A DNA stretch of 49,243 nucleotides from Cellulosimicrobium composti (GTDB lineage: Bacteria > Actinomycetota > Actinomycetes > Actinomycetales > Cellulomonadaceae): NCBI RefSeq assembly GCF_009711085.1, contig NZ_WMKA01000028.1:1-49243 (forward strand), given 5' to 3'. Of the stretch, positions 18,801 to 26,649 are shown one piece after another. The notes below the pieces were generated by a model, which did not search any database, was not told the origin of the DNA, and worked only from the letters and a program-made list of their open reading frames with translations. Position 1 is the first letter of the stretch; each line of letters begins with the position of its first letter. A program made the position numbers and the translations under genes.

Positions 18801-18980
18801 GCCGTCCGCGGCCTGCGCGTCCGGCCGCGCGCCGCCGTCGAGCAGCAGCGCGAGGTCGGCGTCGGCGAGCAGGCTCGCGGACCGCGAGATGTCGGCGAAG
18901 CCGACGCGCGCGAGGCGACCCGTGAGCGTCGGCCGGCGGGACCCGCCGGACCGACCTGACGTCGTCGTGGACCCGCTCAC
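15819..18980 (-). CDS. glnE: Bifunctional glutamine-synthetase adenylyltransferase/deadenylase (GlnE)
   Basis: 1053 aa. GlnE adds AMP to, and removes it from, the tyrosine of GlnA in response to nitrogen status. It carries two nucleotidyltransferase domains, each followed by a helical domain. The N-terminal one has GMGKCGARELNYVSDVDVIY and the C-terminal one AMGRLGGREMGYGSDADVMF; both keep the S-D-x-D metal motif. Each half also has its LKLGKGGLRDVEFT or LKLGRGGVSDVEWT partner motif. Start: a GTG at 18980 whose last two bases begin the TGA of glnA2 (GTGA overlap), meaning translational coupling. By family knowledge the N-terminal half removes AMP and the C-terminal half adds it. Confidence 0.96.
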   Translation of the reverse strand: MSGSTTTSGRSGGSRRPTLTGRLARVGFADISRSASLLADADLALLLDGGARPDAQAADGGGATDAGQAVDDELLTAFGSAADPDLALLQVVRLAGALRPEVEARGPLADLARTCLRPGQARERLLAVLGASVALGDDLVRRPELLRVVADPAPGTGVDARDVRAELLRAVGADPDAAVPVADAPGPERVDALRRAYRERILRIAATDLTVPDPLTRMPAVGAALADLAAAALEGALAVARAELDDHGAGVRLAVIGMGKCGARELNYVSDVDVIYVVEPADGQDEEHATTVGARLATSLARVCSGTSGEPALWQVDAALRPEGKQGPLVRTLASHVAYYERWAKTWEFQALLKARTVAGDRDLGRAYEDAIAPFVWSAAGRENFVEDSQAMRRRVEDHVPAAEADRQLKLGKGGLRDVEFTVQLLQLVHGRADESIRSRSTLTALGELAAGGYVGREHAARLGVCYRFLRSLEHRIQLFRLRRTHLVPTAEDELRRLARSLGMRAEGASGLGERWRATRREVRGLHEEIFYRPLLPAVAQLSPDEVSLAPEAAKARFAAIGYRDPAGAMRHVTALTEGVSRRAAIQRQLLPVMLGWFAEGADPDAGLLAFRTLSETLGTTHWYLKLLRDSGSAAQRLAHLLSNSRYMADALARSPESVRWLASDADLAPRGIARLAAETDAILTRADQVDPATVSLRAVRRRELARTGAAELLGVVDAVQAARSISDAADVVLAGALRIAEFVARDELGHDPQDVGSAPARMLVVAMGRLGGREMGYGSDADVMFVHDPVPGAAERDAQAYALAVATRLRQLLSAVGPEPALPVDADLRPEGRNGPLVRSLASYAEYYERWSSVWEAQALLRARPVAGDLAGLGERFAAAVDRRRYPAGGLDLAQLREVRRIKARVESERLPRGVEASRHLKLGRGGVSDVEWTVQLLQLQHAHAVEALRTTSTVEALDAAVAADLVAEDDAAVLGEAWLLASRLRSALVLWSGRTTGTTVDVLPHDRFALTGLARVLDLPDVDTGAELEDHYLRTARRARAVMERLFYGED

Positions 18981-20314
18981 AGGACCTGGAGGAACCGCTT
19001 CAGCTCGAACGGCGTCACCTGGGCGCGGTAGCCGTCCCACTCCTGCCGCTTGTTGCGCAGCACGAAGTCGAAGACGTGCTCGCCGAGGGTCTCGGCGACG
19101 AGCTCGGACTTCTCCATGACGGAGATCGCCTCGTCGAGCGACTGCGGGAGCGGCTTGATGCCGAGCGCACGGCGCTCGGCGTCGGTGAGCTCCCACACGT
19201 CGTCCTCGGTCTCCTCGGGGAGCTCGTAGCCCTCCTCGATGCCCTTGAGCCCCGCGGCCAGCATGACCGCGAACGCGAGGTACGGGTTGGCGGCCGAGTC
19301 GAGCGCGCGGTACTCGACGCGGCTCGAGTTGCCCTTGCCCGGCTTGTACATGGGCACGCGCACGAGCGCGGAGCGGTTGTTGTGGCCCCAGCACACGTAG
19401 CTCGGCGCCTCCGCGCCGCCCCACAGGCGCTTGTACGAGTTGACGTACTGGTTCGTGATCGCGGTGATCTCCGCCGCGTGCACCAGCAGGCCCGCGATGA
19501 ACTGGCGCGCCGTCTTCGACAGCTCGAACTGGGCGCCGGGCTCGTGGAACGCGTTGCGGTCGCCCTCGAACAGCGACAGATGCGTGTGCATGCCCGAGCC
19601 GGGGTGGTCCGCCATCGGCTTCGGCATGAACGACGCGAACACGCCCTGCTCGAGCGCCACCTCCTTGACGACCGTGCGGAACGTCATGAGGTTGTCGGCC
19701 GTGGTGAGCGCGTCGGCGTAGCGCAGGTCGATCTCGTTCTGGCCCGGACCGGCCTCGTGGTGGGAGAACTCCACCGAGATGCCCATCGACTCGAGCATCG
19801 TGATCGCGGCACGACGGAAGTCGTGCGTGCTGCCGCGCGCGAGGTGGTCGAAGTACCCGCCCTGGTCGACCGGGACGAGCGGCGACTCGGCGTCGGCCGG
19901 CTGGTTGAACAGGTAGAACTCGACCTCGGGGTGCGTGTAGAACGTGAACCCCTTGTCGCTCGCCTTCGCGAGCGCGCGCTTGAGCACGTTGCGGCTGTCC
20001 GCGAGCGACGGCTCGCCGTCCGGCGTGAGGATGTCGCAGAACATCCGCGCGGTGCCGTGGCGCTCGCCGCGCCACGGGAGCACCTGGAACGTCGTCGGGT
20101 CGGGCCGCGCGATCATGTCGGCCTCGTACACGCGCGTGAGGCCCTCGATCGAGCTGCCGTCGAACCCGATGCCCTCGGCGAACGCCGACTCGAGCTCCGC
20201 CGGCGCGACCGCGACCGACTTGAGCATGCCGAGCACGTCGGTGAACCAGAGCCGGATGAAGCGGATGTCGCGCTCCTCGACCGTGCGGAGCACGAACTCC
20301 TGCTGCCTGTCCAT
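18977..20314 (-). CDS. glnA2: Glutamine synthetase-like protein GlnA2
   Basis: 445 aa, equal in length to M. tuberculosis GlnA2, and the start MDRQQEFVLRTVEERDIRFI is typical of that group. An ATG at 20314 is preferred over one 9 bp upstream because GCAGGA lies 8 nt before it. Glutamine synthetase motifs are present: FDGSSIEGLTRVYEADM, EVEFYLFN, HHEAGPGQNEIDLRY, FMPKPMADHPGSGMHTHLS, NNRSALVRVP. At the adenylylation position it reads DDVWELTDAE, so the modified Tyr is Trp and GlnE should not regulate it. Some GlnA2-type enzymes have been reported to act in polyamine or other gamma-glutamyl chemistry rather than glutamine synthesis; which applies here is open. It is coupled to glnE and divergent from nadE. 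Confidence 0.94.
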   Translation of the reverse strand: MDRQQEFVLRTVEERDIRFIRLWFTDVLGMLKSVAVAPAELESAFAEGIGFDGSSIEGLTRVYEADMIARPDPTTFQVLPWRGERHGTARMFCDILTPDGEPSLADSRNVLKRALAKASDKGFTFYTHPEVEFYLFNQPADAESPLVPVDQGGYFDHLARGSTHDFRRAAITMLESMGISVEFSHHEAGPGQNEIDLRYADALTTADNLMTFRTVVKEVALEQGVFASFMPKPMADHPGSGMHTHLSLFEGDRNAFHEPGAQFELSKTARQFIAGLLVHAAEITAITNQYVNSYKRLWGGAEAPSYVCWGHNNRSALVRVPMYKPGKGNSSRVEYRALDSAANPYLAFAVMLAAGLKGIEEGYELPEETEDDVWELTDAERRALGIKPLPQSLDEAISVMEKSELVAETLGEHVFDFVLRNKRQEWDGYRAQVTPFELKRFLQVL

Positions 20315-20337
20315 GCGGTACATCCTGCCTGATCCGT

Positions 20338-20353
20338 GTGACGAACGGGTGAC
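20338..20353. promoter_or_regulatory. Two GTGAC boxes at 11-bp spacing (possible GlnR half-sites)
   Basis: GTGAC at 20338 and again at 20349, read as GTCAC on the other strand, in the divergent glnA2-nadE region. The 11-bp period and gTnAC form fit GlnR a-sites, but no GAAAC partner is seen. Weak candidate. Confidence 0.25.
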
Positions 20354-20418
20354 ACGGTCGTGTGGCGGACGTCGCGCGCCGCGACGCCCCCGCGCACGAG
20401 CCGCGCGCGCCGCTCGTC

Positions 20419-20424
20419 TAGGGT
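20419..20424 (+). promoter_or_regulatory. -10 element, leaderless start of nadE
   Basis: TAGGGT, 6 nt (GGACGC), then the nadE ATG at 20431. Confidence 0.55.
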
Positions 20425-20430
20425 GGACGC

Positions 20431-22134
20431 ATGGCTGATCTGCGCGTCGCGCTGGCACAGGTCGACACGTGCGTGGGGGACCTCGACGGCAACGCCGCGC
20501 TCGTCCTCGAGCGCACCCGCGAGGCGGCGACGGCGGGCGCGCAGCTCGTCGCGTTCCCCGAGATGACCCTCACCGGGTACCCGATCGAGGACCTCGCCCT
20601 GCGCGCGTCGTTCCGTCGCGCGGCGTGGGACGCCGCCGCGGACATCGCGGCGCGCCTCGGCGCCGAGGGGCTGGGCGGGATCACGGTCGTGCTGGGCACG
20701 GTCGGGACGTCGGGCGCCCCGCGCGGCGCGGGCGCCGCCGAGCGCGAGGCGTCGGGCTCGCCCGCGGACCTCCCGACGAACCGCGCGGTCGTGCTGCGCG
20801 ACGGCGTGGTGCAGGCCGCGTACGACAAGCACCACCTGCCGAACTACGGCGTGTTCGACGAGTTCCGCATCTTCGCGCCCGGCGAGACCACCACGGTCGT
20901 CGAGGTCGAGGGCCGCCGCGTGGGCGTCGCGATCTGCGAGGACATCTGGCAGGAGGGCGGCCCGGTCGCCGAGATGGCCACGCTCGACGAGGCGGGGAAC
21001 GGGCTCGACCTGCTGCTCGTGCTCAACGGCTCCCCGTACGAGGAGGGCAAGGGCCACGTCCGCACCGACCTCGCCGCGCGGCGCGCGCGCGAGGTGAGCG
21101 CCCCCGTCGCGTACGTCAACCTCGTCGGCGGCCAGGACGACCTCGTGTTCGACGGCGGCTCGTTCGTCACCGACGCGACGGGCGCCGTCGTCGCGACCTC
21201 CCCGCAGTTCGTCGAGGACCTGCTCGTGTGGGACCTGCCGGCCGACGGTGCGCCGCGCGGCCCGCGCGCGCCCGAGCTGCACCCCGACGAGGAGGTCTAC
21301 CGCGCGTGCGTCACGGGCCTCGCCGGGTACGTGCGCAAGAACGGCTTCCGGTCCGTCGTCCTCGGCGTCTCGGGCGGCATCGACTCCGCGCTCACCGCAG
21401 CGATCGCCGCCGACGCGATCGGGGGCGAGAACGTCGTCGGTGTCTCCATGCCGTCGCGCTACTCCTCGGAGCACAGCAAGGACGACGCCGCGGACCTCAT
21501 GAAGCGGCTCGGCGGGGACTACCGCGTCCAGCCCATCGCGCCCATGGTCGAGGCGTTCCAGGGCGAGCTCGAGCTCGAGGGCGTCGCGGAGGAGAACCTC
21601 CAGGCGCGCGTGCGCGGCGTCGTCGTCATGGCGATCTCGAACCGCGAGGGACACCTCGTCATCGCGCCCGGCAACAAGTCCGAGCTCGCCACGGGCTACG
21701 CGACGATCTACGACGCGGGCAGCATCGGCGGGTTCGCCCCGCTCAAGGACGTCGACAAGTCGCGCGTGTGGCAGCTCGCGCGGTGGCGCAACAACCTCGC
21801 GGTCGACCGCGGCGAGATCCCGCCGATCCCCGAGTCGTCCATCACCAAGCCCCCGTCGGCGGAGCTGCGGCCCGGCCAGACCGACCAGGACTCGCTGCCG
21901 CCGTACGACCTGCTCGACGAGGTGCTCGACGCGTACATCGAGCACGCCGAGGGCCGCGCGGAGCTCCTCGCGCGCGGGTTCGACCCGGAGGTCGTCGACA
22001 AGGTCGTCACGCTCGTCGACCGCGCCGAGTGGAAGCGCCGCCAGTACCCGCCGGGCCCCAAGGTCACCGCCCTCGCGTTCGGCCGCGACCGCCGCCTGCC
22101 CATCACCAACCGCTGGCGCGAGCCCGTCGACTGA
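20431..22134 (+). CDS. nadE: Glutamine-hydrolysing NAD+ synthetase
   Basis: 567 aa with two domains. Residues 1 to about 260 form a nitrilase-type glutaminase with the full triad: Glu in [10 protein letters not shown], Lys in [14 protein letters not shown], Cys in [10 protein letters not shown]. The rest is the NAD synthetase domain with the ATP pyrophosphatase loop [11 protein letters not shown], then [13 protein letters not shown] and the [20 protein letters not shown] region. It amidates deamido-NAD to NAD with ATP and glutamine, the last step of NAD synthesis. Its place next to the glutamine synthetase genes fits its need for glutamine. Shorter than the roughly 680-aa mycobacterial form but normal for the compact form. 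Transcription is probably leaderless. Confidence 0.95.
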   Translation: MADLRVALAQVDTCVGDLDGNAALVLERTREAATAGAQLVAFPEMTLTGYPIEDLALRASFRRAAWDAAADIAARLGAEGLGGITVVLGTVGTSGAPRGAGAAEREASGSPADLPTNRAVVLRDGVVQAAYDKHHLPNYGVFDEFRIFAPGETTTVVEVEGRRVGVAICEDIWQEGGPVAEMATLDEAGNGLDLLLVLNGSPYEEGKGHVRTDLAARRAREVSAPVAYVNLVGGQDDLVFDGGSFVTDATGAVVATSPQFVEDLLVWDLPADGAPRGPRAPELHPDEEVYRACVTGLAGYVRKNGFRSVVLGVSGGIDSALTAAIAADAIGGENVVGVSMPSRYSSEHSKDDAADLMKRLGGDYRVQPIAPMVEAFQGELELEGVAEENLQARVRGVVVMAISNREGHLVIAPGNKSELATGYATIYDAGSIGGFAPLKDVDKSRVWQLARWRNNLAVDRGEIPPIPESSITKPPSAELRPGQTDQDSLPPYDLLDEVLDAYIEHAEGRAELLARGFDPEVVDKVVTLVDRAEWKRRQYPPGPKVTALAFGRDRRLPITNRWREPVD

Positions 22135-22187
22135 CGCCGCCACCCCGCGCGTCGCCCGACCCGTCCCCGTACCCAGGAAAGGCCGTC

Positions 22188-23036
22188 ATGTCTGCTCACA
22201 CCGCCCCCGAGCCCGCCCCGACCGGCGGCACGGGACAGCGCCGCTTCCGCGTGCACCACCTCGCCGAGGCGAAGGCGCGCGGCGAGAGGATCACGATGCT
22301 CACCGCGTACGACGCGGTGACGGCACGGATCTTCGACGACGCGGGGATCGACCTGCTGCTCGTCGGGGACTCGATCGGCAACACGATGCACGGTCACGCG
22401 ACGACGCTGCCGGTCACGGTCGACGACCTCATCCCGGCGGCGCGCGCCGTCGCGCGCGCGGCCCGGCGTGCGTTCACCGTCGTCGACCTGCCGTTCGGGT
22501 CGTACGAGGCCGGCCCGGAGCAGGCGCTCGCCACGGGCGTGCGTTTCCTCAAGGAGGCGGGCGTGAGCGGCGTCAAGCTCGAGGGCGGTCGCCGTGTCGC
22601 GCCGCAGATCCGCGCGCTCACCGACGCGGGCATCCCCGTCGTCGGGCACCTCGGCTTCACGCCCCAGTCGGAGAACCTGCTCGGCGGCCCGCGCGTGCAG
22701 GGCCGCGGTGACGACGCGGCCGAGCGCCTGAGCGAGGACGCGCTGGCCGTCGCCGAGGCCGGCGCCGTCGCGGTCGTGCTGGAGATGGTCCCGGTCGAGG
22801 TCGCGGCGCGCATCACCGAGATCCTGCTCGTCCCGACGATCGGGATCGGCGCGGGCGCCGCGTGCGACGGCCAGGTGCTCGTGTGGACGGACATGGCGGG
22901 CATGACCGACTGGTCGCCGCGGTTCGCCAAGCGGTACGCGGAGATCGGCGCGGCGCTCGGGCAGGCCGCCGCCGACTACGCCGCGGACGTGCGCGCCGGG
23001 ACGTTCCCCGACGAGGCGCACAGCTTCACGCGCTGA
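22188..23036 (+). CDS. panB: 3-methyl-2-oxobutanoate hydroxymethyltransferase (PanB)
   Basis: 282 aa. PanB transfers a hydroxymethyl group from methylene-tetrahydrofolate to ketoisovalerate, giving ketopantoate for pantothenate and CoA. Motifs: [52 protein letters not shown] and [20 protein letters not shown]. The start follows a good AGGAAAGG site; a Pro/Ala tail of about 20 residues precedes the barrel. It lies 53 bp after nadE on the same strand and converges on the amidase gene with only 16 bp between them. Confidence 0.96.
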   Translation: MSAHTAPEPAPTGGTGQRRFRVHHLAEAKARGERITMLTAYDAVTARIFDDAGIDLLLVGDSIGNTMHGHATTLPVTVDDLIPAARAVARAARRAFTVVDLPFGSYEAGPEQALATGVRFLKEAGVSGVKLEGGRRVAPQIRALTDAGIPVVGHLGFTPQSENLLGGPRVQGRGDDAAERLSEDALAVAEAGAVAVVLEMVPVEVAARITEILLVPTIGIGAGAACDGQVLVWTDMAGMTDWSPRFAKRYAEIGAALGQAAADYAADVRAGTFPDEAHSFTR

Positions 23037-23052
23037 CCGGGTCCGGGCGGCG

Positions 23053-23958
23053 TCAGCCGTCCGCACCCGCCCACGCGGTGATCCCCGCCGCGACGGCGTC
23101 GGCGTAGCGCTGGCGACCCTCCTCGGACTCCATGACGGCCGCCTCGTCGGGGTTGCGCATCTCGCCGAGCTCGAGCATGACCGCGGGTCGCTCCGCGTGG
23201 TTGAGCGTCGCGAGGTCGGCGCGCCGCTGGAGCGGCCCGTCGTCGGCGGCGACCGTCGACGACGGCGCGAACCCGGCCGCGCCGAGCGCCGCCACGAGGT
23301 CGTGCGCGAGCGCGACGCTCGGCTCCCCCTGCGCCCCGTGCACGGGCGGGTCCGCCACGATGGCGAAGAACCCGTGCGCGCGGCGGTCCGACGTGCCGTT
23401 CGCGTGGAGCGACACGAGCAGGTCCGCGCCCTCCTCCTGGGGGAGACGCCCGCGCGCGTCGACGCACGGGCCCACGCCCGCGTCGTCGGGCCGCGTGAGC
23501 ACGACGACCGCGCCGAGCTCGGCGAGCCGCGCCGCGAGCCGCCCGGCCACGTCCCACGTGAACGCGTGCTCGGGGTAGCCGGCGTCGGTGGACGCGCCCA
23601 CGGTGTTGCACGCCTTGGTGCCGCCGCGGCCGTCGGGAACGGGCGCGTTGACCGTGAGCGGGTTCGCGCCGTTGCCGCCGTTGTGCCCGGGGTCGACGGC
23701 GACGGTGAGCCCTGCGAGCGGGGGCGGCGGCGCCGTCTCGGTGACCTCCGGCTCCGGGGCGGCCGTCGTGGGGTCGGGCGCGGGCGCCGAGGCGACGGCG
23801 TCCCCCGAGGGCGCGACCGTCGTCGTGCCGCCCCCGGAGCCCGCCCGGACCTGCAGCGCGAGCAGGAACGTCAGCGCGCCCACGGCGAGCCCTGCGAGGA
23901 GCAGGCCGAGGCGTCCCGACCAAACGCGCGCGCGGCCGGGAGGCGGGGCGTGCGTCAC
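23053..23958 (-). CDS. N-acetylmuramoyl-L-alanine amidase (Amidase_3)
   Basis: 301 aa from a GTG at 23958. A proline/arginine-rich cytoplasmic head is followed by one membrane segment (LGLLLAGLAVGALTFLLALQ), a Pro/Thr/Ala-rich linker and an Amidase_3 domain. Zinc ligands and catalytic residues are visible: His in VAVDPGHNGGNG, Glu in DAGYPEHAFTWDVA, His in DLLVSLHANG, Glu in VMLELGEMRNPDEA. It should cleave the bond between muramic acid and the stem peptide outside the cell. The GTG start overlaps the TGA of the upstream small gene (GTGA), so the two are translationally coupled. A cell-separation or growth role is inference. Confidence 0.92.
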   Translation of the reverse strand: MTHAPPPGRARVWSGRLGLLLAGLAVGALTFLLALQVRAGSGGGTTTVAPSGDAVASAPAPDPTTAAPEPEVTETAPPPPLAGLTVAVDPGHNGGNGANPLTVNAPVPDGRGGTKACNTVGASTDAGYPEHAFTWDVAGRLAARLAELGAVVVLTRPDDAGVGPCVDARGRLPQEEGADLLVSLHANGTSDRRAHGFFAIVADPPVHGAQGEPSVALAHDLVAALGAAGFAPSSTVAADDGPLQRRADLATLNHAERPAVMLELGEMRNPDEAAVMESEEGRQRYADAVAAGITAWAGADG

Positions 23959-24176
23959 TCGCCGCGCTCGCGGCGCTCTTCCTCGTCCCAGGCCTCCGAC
24001 CGCTCGCGCGCGGTCTGCAAGGCCCGCTCGGCGGCCTCGCGCGTCGGGTACGGCCCCATGCGGTGCGACCACGAGCCGCTCGGGCCCCGGTGCACCTCGC
24101 CGGTGCGGGTGTCGTAGTAGTACTCGCCCTCGACAGCGGGCTCGCCGCCGTCGGTGAAACGTGATCCGGTGCTCAT
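23955..24176 (-). CDS. Small SPOR-like protein coupled to the amidase
   Basis: 73 aa, [20 protein letters not shown] and onward, with [20 protein letters not shown] and a Glu/Arg-rich end. Similar small actinobacterial proteins are often labelled SPOR-domain; the aromatic-rich middle followed by a helix ([20 protein letters not shown]) fits half of such a domain. It has no signal peptide. GGGGGAGG precedes the ATG at 24176. The stop overlaps the amidase GTG. Since SPOR domains bind glycan made by amidases, the coupling with an amidase gene is suggestive, but the assignment is tentative. Confidence 0.7.
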   Translation of the reverse strand: MSTGSRFTDGGEPAVEGEYYYDTRTGEVHRGPSGSWSHRMGPYPTREAAERALQTARERSEAWDEEERRERGE

Positions 24177-24231
24177 GCCCCGATCCTCCCCCATCCTCGC
24201 CCGCGCGGCCGTCCGCGACGCCCCGCCTTCG

Positions 24232-24237
24232 TAGACT
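24232..24237 (+). promoter_or_regulatory. -10 element, leaderless start of map
   Basis: TAGACT, 7 nt (GGCCGGC), then the ATG at 24245. Confidence 0.55.
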
Positions 24238-24244
24238 GGCCGGC

Positions 24245-25156
24245 ATGAACCCGAGCCCGTCCCCCGTCCCGCCCGACGCCGCCGCTCCCCCGCGCGCACG
24301 ACGCCGCGGACCGCTCGTGCCGGGCGTCGTCGGCCCGCGGCGCGAGGTCCCGGCGTCGATCGAGCGCCCGGAGTACGTGGGACGGCCCGGCCCGCGCCCG
24401 TTCACCGGGAGCGAGGTCAACGACCCCGAGACCGTGGAGCGGATCCGCGTCGCGTCGCGGCTCGCCGCGCAGGCGCTCGTCGAGGTCGGTCGGCACGTCG
24501 CCCCCGGCGTCACGACCGACGAGCTCGACCGCGTCGGGCACGAGTTCCTGGTCGACCACGGCGCGTACCCGTCCACGCTCGGCTATCGCGGGTTCCCCAA
24601 GTCGCTGTGCACGTCGCTCAACGAGGTCGTGTGCCACGGCATCCCGGACTCCACGGAGCTCGTCGCGGGCGACATCGTCAACGTCGACGTCACCGCGTAC
24701 GTCGGTGGCGTGCACGGCGACACGAACGCGACGTTCACGGTGGGCGAGGTCGACGAGGAGTCGGCGCTGCTCGTGGAACGCACGCGCGAGGCTCTCGCCC
24801 GGGGCGTCAAGGCCGTCGCGCCCGGACGCCAGATCAACGTCGTCGGGCGCGTGATCGAGCGGTACGCGGCCCGCTTCGGCTACGGCGTGGTGCGCGAGTA
24901 CACGGGCCACGGCGTGGGGCGCGCGTTCCACTCGGGGCTCGTCGTGCCGCACTACGACGCGGCTCCCGACCACGCGACGGTCATCGAGCCGGGCATGGTC
25001 TTCACGATCGAGCCCATGCTCACGCTGGGCACGTCCGAGTGGCGGATGTGGGACGACGGGTGGACGGTAGTCACCGCGGACGCGTCGCGGACCGCGCAGT
25101 TCGAGCACACGCTGCTCGTGACCGACGACGGAGCGGAGATCCTCACACTGCCATGA
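24245..25156 (+). CDS. map: Type I methionine aminopeptidase
   Basis: 303 aa. It removes the initiator methionine from new proteins. After a Pro/Arg-rich N-terminal extension of about 40 residues the pita-bread fold has every metal ligand: Asp in [12 protein letters not shown], Asp in HGDTNATF, His in [12 protein letters not shown], Glu in [10 protein letters not shown], Glu in QFEHTLLV, plus the substrate His in [10 protein letters not shown]. The extension resembles the SH3-binding-like head of mycobacterial MapB. Its TGA is overlapped by the ATG of ppgK, so the two form an operon. The neighbouring divergent pair is SPOR-amidase. Confidence 0.95.
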   Translation: MNPSPSPVPPDAAAPPRARRRGPLVPGVVGPRREVPASIERPEYVGRPGPRPFTGSEVNDPETVERIRVASRLAAQALVEVGRHVAPGVTTDELDRVGHEFLVDHGAYPSTLGYRGFPKSLCTSLNEVVCHGIPDSTELVAGDIVNVDVTAYVGGVHGDTNATFTVGEVDEESALLVERTREALARGVKAVAPGRQINVVGRVIERYAARFGYGVVREYTGHGVGRAFHSGLVVPHYDAAPDHATVIEPGMVFTIEPMLTLGTSEWRMWDDGWTVVTADASRTAQFEHTLLVTDDGAEILTLP

Positions 25157-25941
25157 ACGCTCACCACGACTCGTCCGACCGCTCCGCCGACCGCCCCCGC
25201 GTCGCCTTCGGCATCGACGTCGGCGGCAGCGGCATCAAGGGCGCCCCCGTAGACCTCGCCACCGGCGAGTTCGCGCAGGAGCGGCGCCGCATCCCGACGC
25301 CCCAGCCCTCGACCCCGCAGGCCGTCGCGGAGGTGATCGCCGAGCTCGTGGGCGCCTACGACCTCCCGCAGGACGTCCCCATCGGCGTCGCGTTCCCGGC
25401 CCCGCTCCAGCACGGCGTCGTCCGGTTCATCGCGAACCTCGACAAGTCGTGGACCGGCGTGGACCTGCCCGCGCTCGTCGCGCGCGAGACCGGGCGCCGC
25501 GTCGTCGCCGTCAACGACGCCGACGCCGCCGGGGTCGGCGAGGTGCGGTACGGCGCCGCGCGCGACGCGGACGGCGTCGTCCTCGTGGCCACGCTCGGCA
25601 CGGGGATCGGCAGCGCGATCGTCGTCGAGGGTCACCTGCTGCCCAACACCGAGCTCGGACACCTCGAGATCGACGGGTACGACGCCGAGACGCGCGCGTC
25701 CGACGCCGCGCGCGACCGCGAGGACCTGGACTGGGCGCAGTGGGCCGAGCGGCTGCAGCGCTACTTCGGCGTGGTCGAGGACCTGCTCTCGCCCGACCTC
25801 ATCGTGGTCGGCGGCGGCGTGAGCAAGAAGCACGAGCACTTCCTGCCGCTGCTGCAGCTGCGCGCGCCGATCGTGCCCGCGCAGCTGCGCAACGCGGCCG
25901 GGATCGTGGGCGCGGCGTCGCTCGGGGCCGACGCGCACTGA
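25153..25941 (+). CDS. ppgK: Polyphosphate glucokinase
   Basis: 262 aa, a ROK-family kinase that phosphorylates glucose with polyphosphate or ATP, a hallmark enzyme of actinobacteria. Signature stretches: [74 protein letters not shown] and [13 protein letters not shown]. The catalytic Asp lies in NDADAAG and the ROK glycine loop in LGTGIGS. The ATG at 25153 overlaps the map stop (ATGA), predicting coupled translation. It ends 13 bp from the convergent STAS gene with no room for a separate terminator. Confidence 0.95.
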   Translation: MNAHHDSSDRSADRPRVAFGIDVGGSGIKGAPVDLATGEFAQERRRIPTPQPSTPQAVAEVIAELVGAYDLPQDVPIGVAFPAPLQHGVVRFIANLDKSWTGVDLPALVARETGRRVVAVNDADAAGVGEVRYGAARDADGVVLVATLGTGIGSAIVVEGHLLPNTELGHLEIDGYDAETRASDAARDREDLDWAQWAERLQRYFGVVEDLLSPDLIVVGGGVSKKHEHFLPLLQLRAPIVPAQLRNAAGIVGAASLGADAH

Positions 25942-25954
25942 GGGGCGGCGCCCG

Positions 25955-26320
25955 TCAGCTCGTGGTGACCTCGTGGCGGTCGGTGCCGAAGATGTCGATG
26001 ACGCCGAGCATCTCGAGGACGTCGGTCACGACGGTGGGCGGGTTGCGCAGCGTCACCGACAGGCCCTCCTCGGAGCCGATCGTGTAGAACTGCACGAGGA
26101 ACGCGATGCCCGTGGAGTCCATGAACGTCACCTTCGACGTGTCGATGACCACGGGCACGTCCCGTTCGAGAGCGTTCGCGAGCGCTGCGCTCGCCTCGCT
26201 GCGGAGGGCGACGTCGATCTCGCCCCACATGTCCACGACGCTCGCCTCGGGCTCCTCGAGCAGCCGGATGCCGCCCGTCCCCGACTCGGTGTCGTTCCGC
26301 TCCAGCTCTTGCACCAACAC
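25955..26320 (-). CDS. STAS-domain anti-sigma factor antagonist
   Basis: 121 aa. A single STAS domain: [20 protein letters not shown], then [20 protein letters not shown], where the Ser of MDSTG is the residue normally phosphorylated by an anti-sigma kinase. Such proteins free a stress sigma factor by binding its anti-sigma factor. No kinase, phosphatase or sigma gene lies nearby, so the partner is elsewhere. The start is taken as the GTG at 26320; another GTG lies two codons further in, and neither has a strong ribosome site. It converges on ppgK. Confidence 0.85.
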   Translation of the reverse strand: MLVQELERNDTESGTGGIRLLEEPEASVVDMWGEIDVALRSEASAALANALERDVPVVIDTSKVTFMDSTGIAFLVQFYTIGSEEGLSVTLRNPPTVVTDVLEMLGVIDIFGTDRHEVTTS

Positions 26321-26649
26321 TGCCCCGCCCTTCGTCCCGCCCTGCCCTCGCCCACCCCGACGAGTCCCGCGCCTCCTGCATGACGCACCGACCGGTCGGC
26401 TCCTGCCCTCGTACGTCGTCGGGCGAGAACGGGTGCCGGCGTGATCGGTCGTCGCCAGCGTACCCCACTGATGCCGCTGGCTGGTAGGCCTCTGGCGAAG
26501 ACTTTACCCTCGGCCGCGGAGACACCGTTCCCCGGGGCGATCGTTGAGGTTTCATTCAACAGTTGGACGGGTGTCCAGACGACGACGGCCGCCGCGCACC
26601 CGGGGTCCGGGTCGGCGCGGCGGCCGTCGTCTCGGGCGTCCTGGCGCGC
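26321..26649. other. Intergenic region between ppc and the STAS gene
   Basis: 329 bp on the 3' side of ppc and the 5' side of the STAS gene. It holds the ppc terminator hairpin and presumably the STAS promoter, which I could not identify. Open frames on both strands here show no domain and no ribosome site. The stretch 26500-26570 is richer in A/T than its surroundings. Confidence 0.6.
26581..26631 (-). terminator. Hairpin terminator of ppc
   Basis: Perfect 17-bp stem: GACGACGGCCGCCGCGC at 26581-26597 and its reverse complement at 26615-26631. The 17-nt loop can itself fold (ACCCG with CGGGT). It starts 18 bp after the ppc stop. No T-run. Confidence 0.8.

Noticed and set aside
26321-26480. 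Stress-sigma (SigB-type) promoter for the STAS gene
   Set aside because: GGGTA-like hexamers occur on the minus strand but no GTTT element lies at the right distance.
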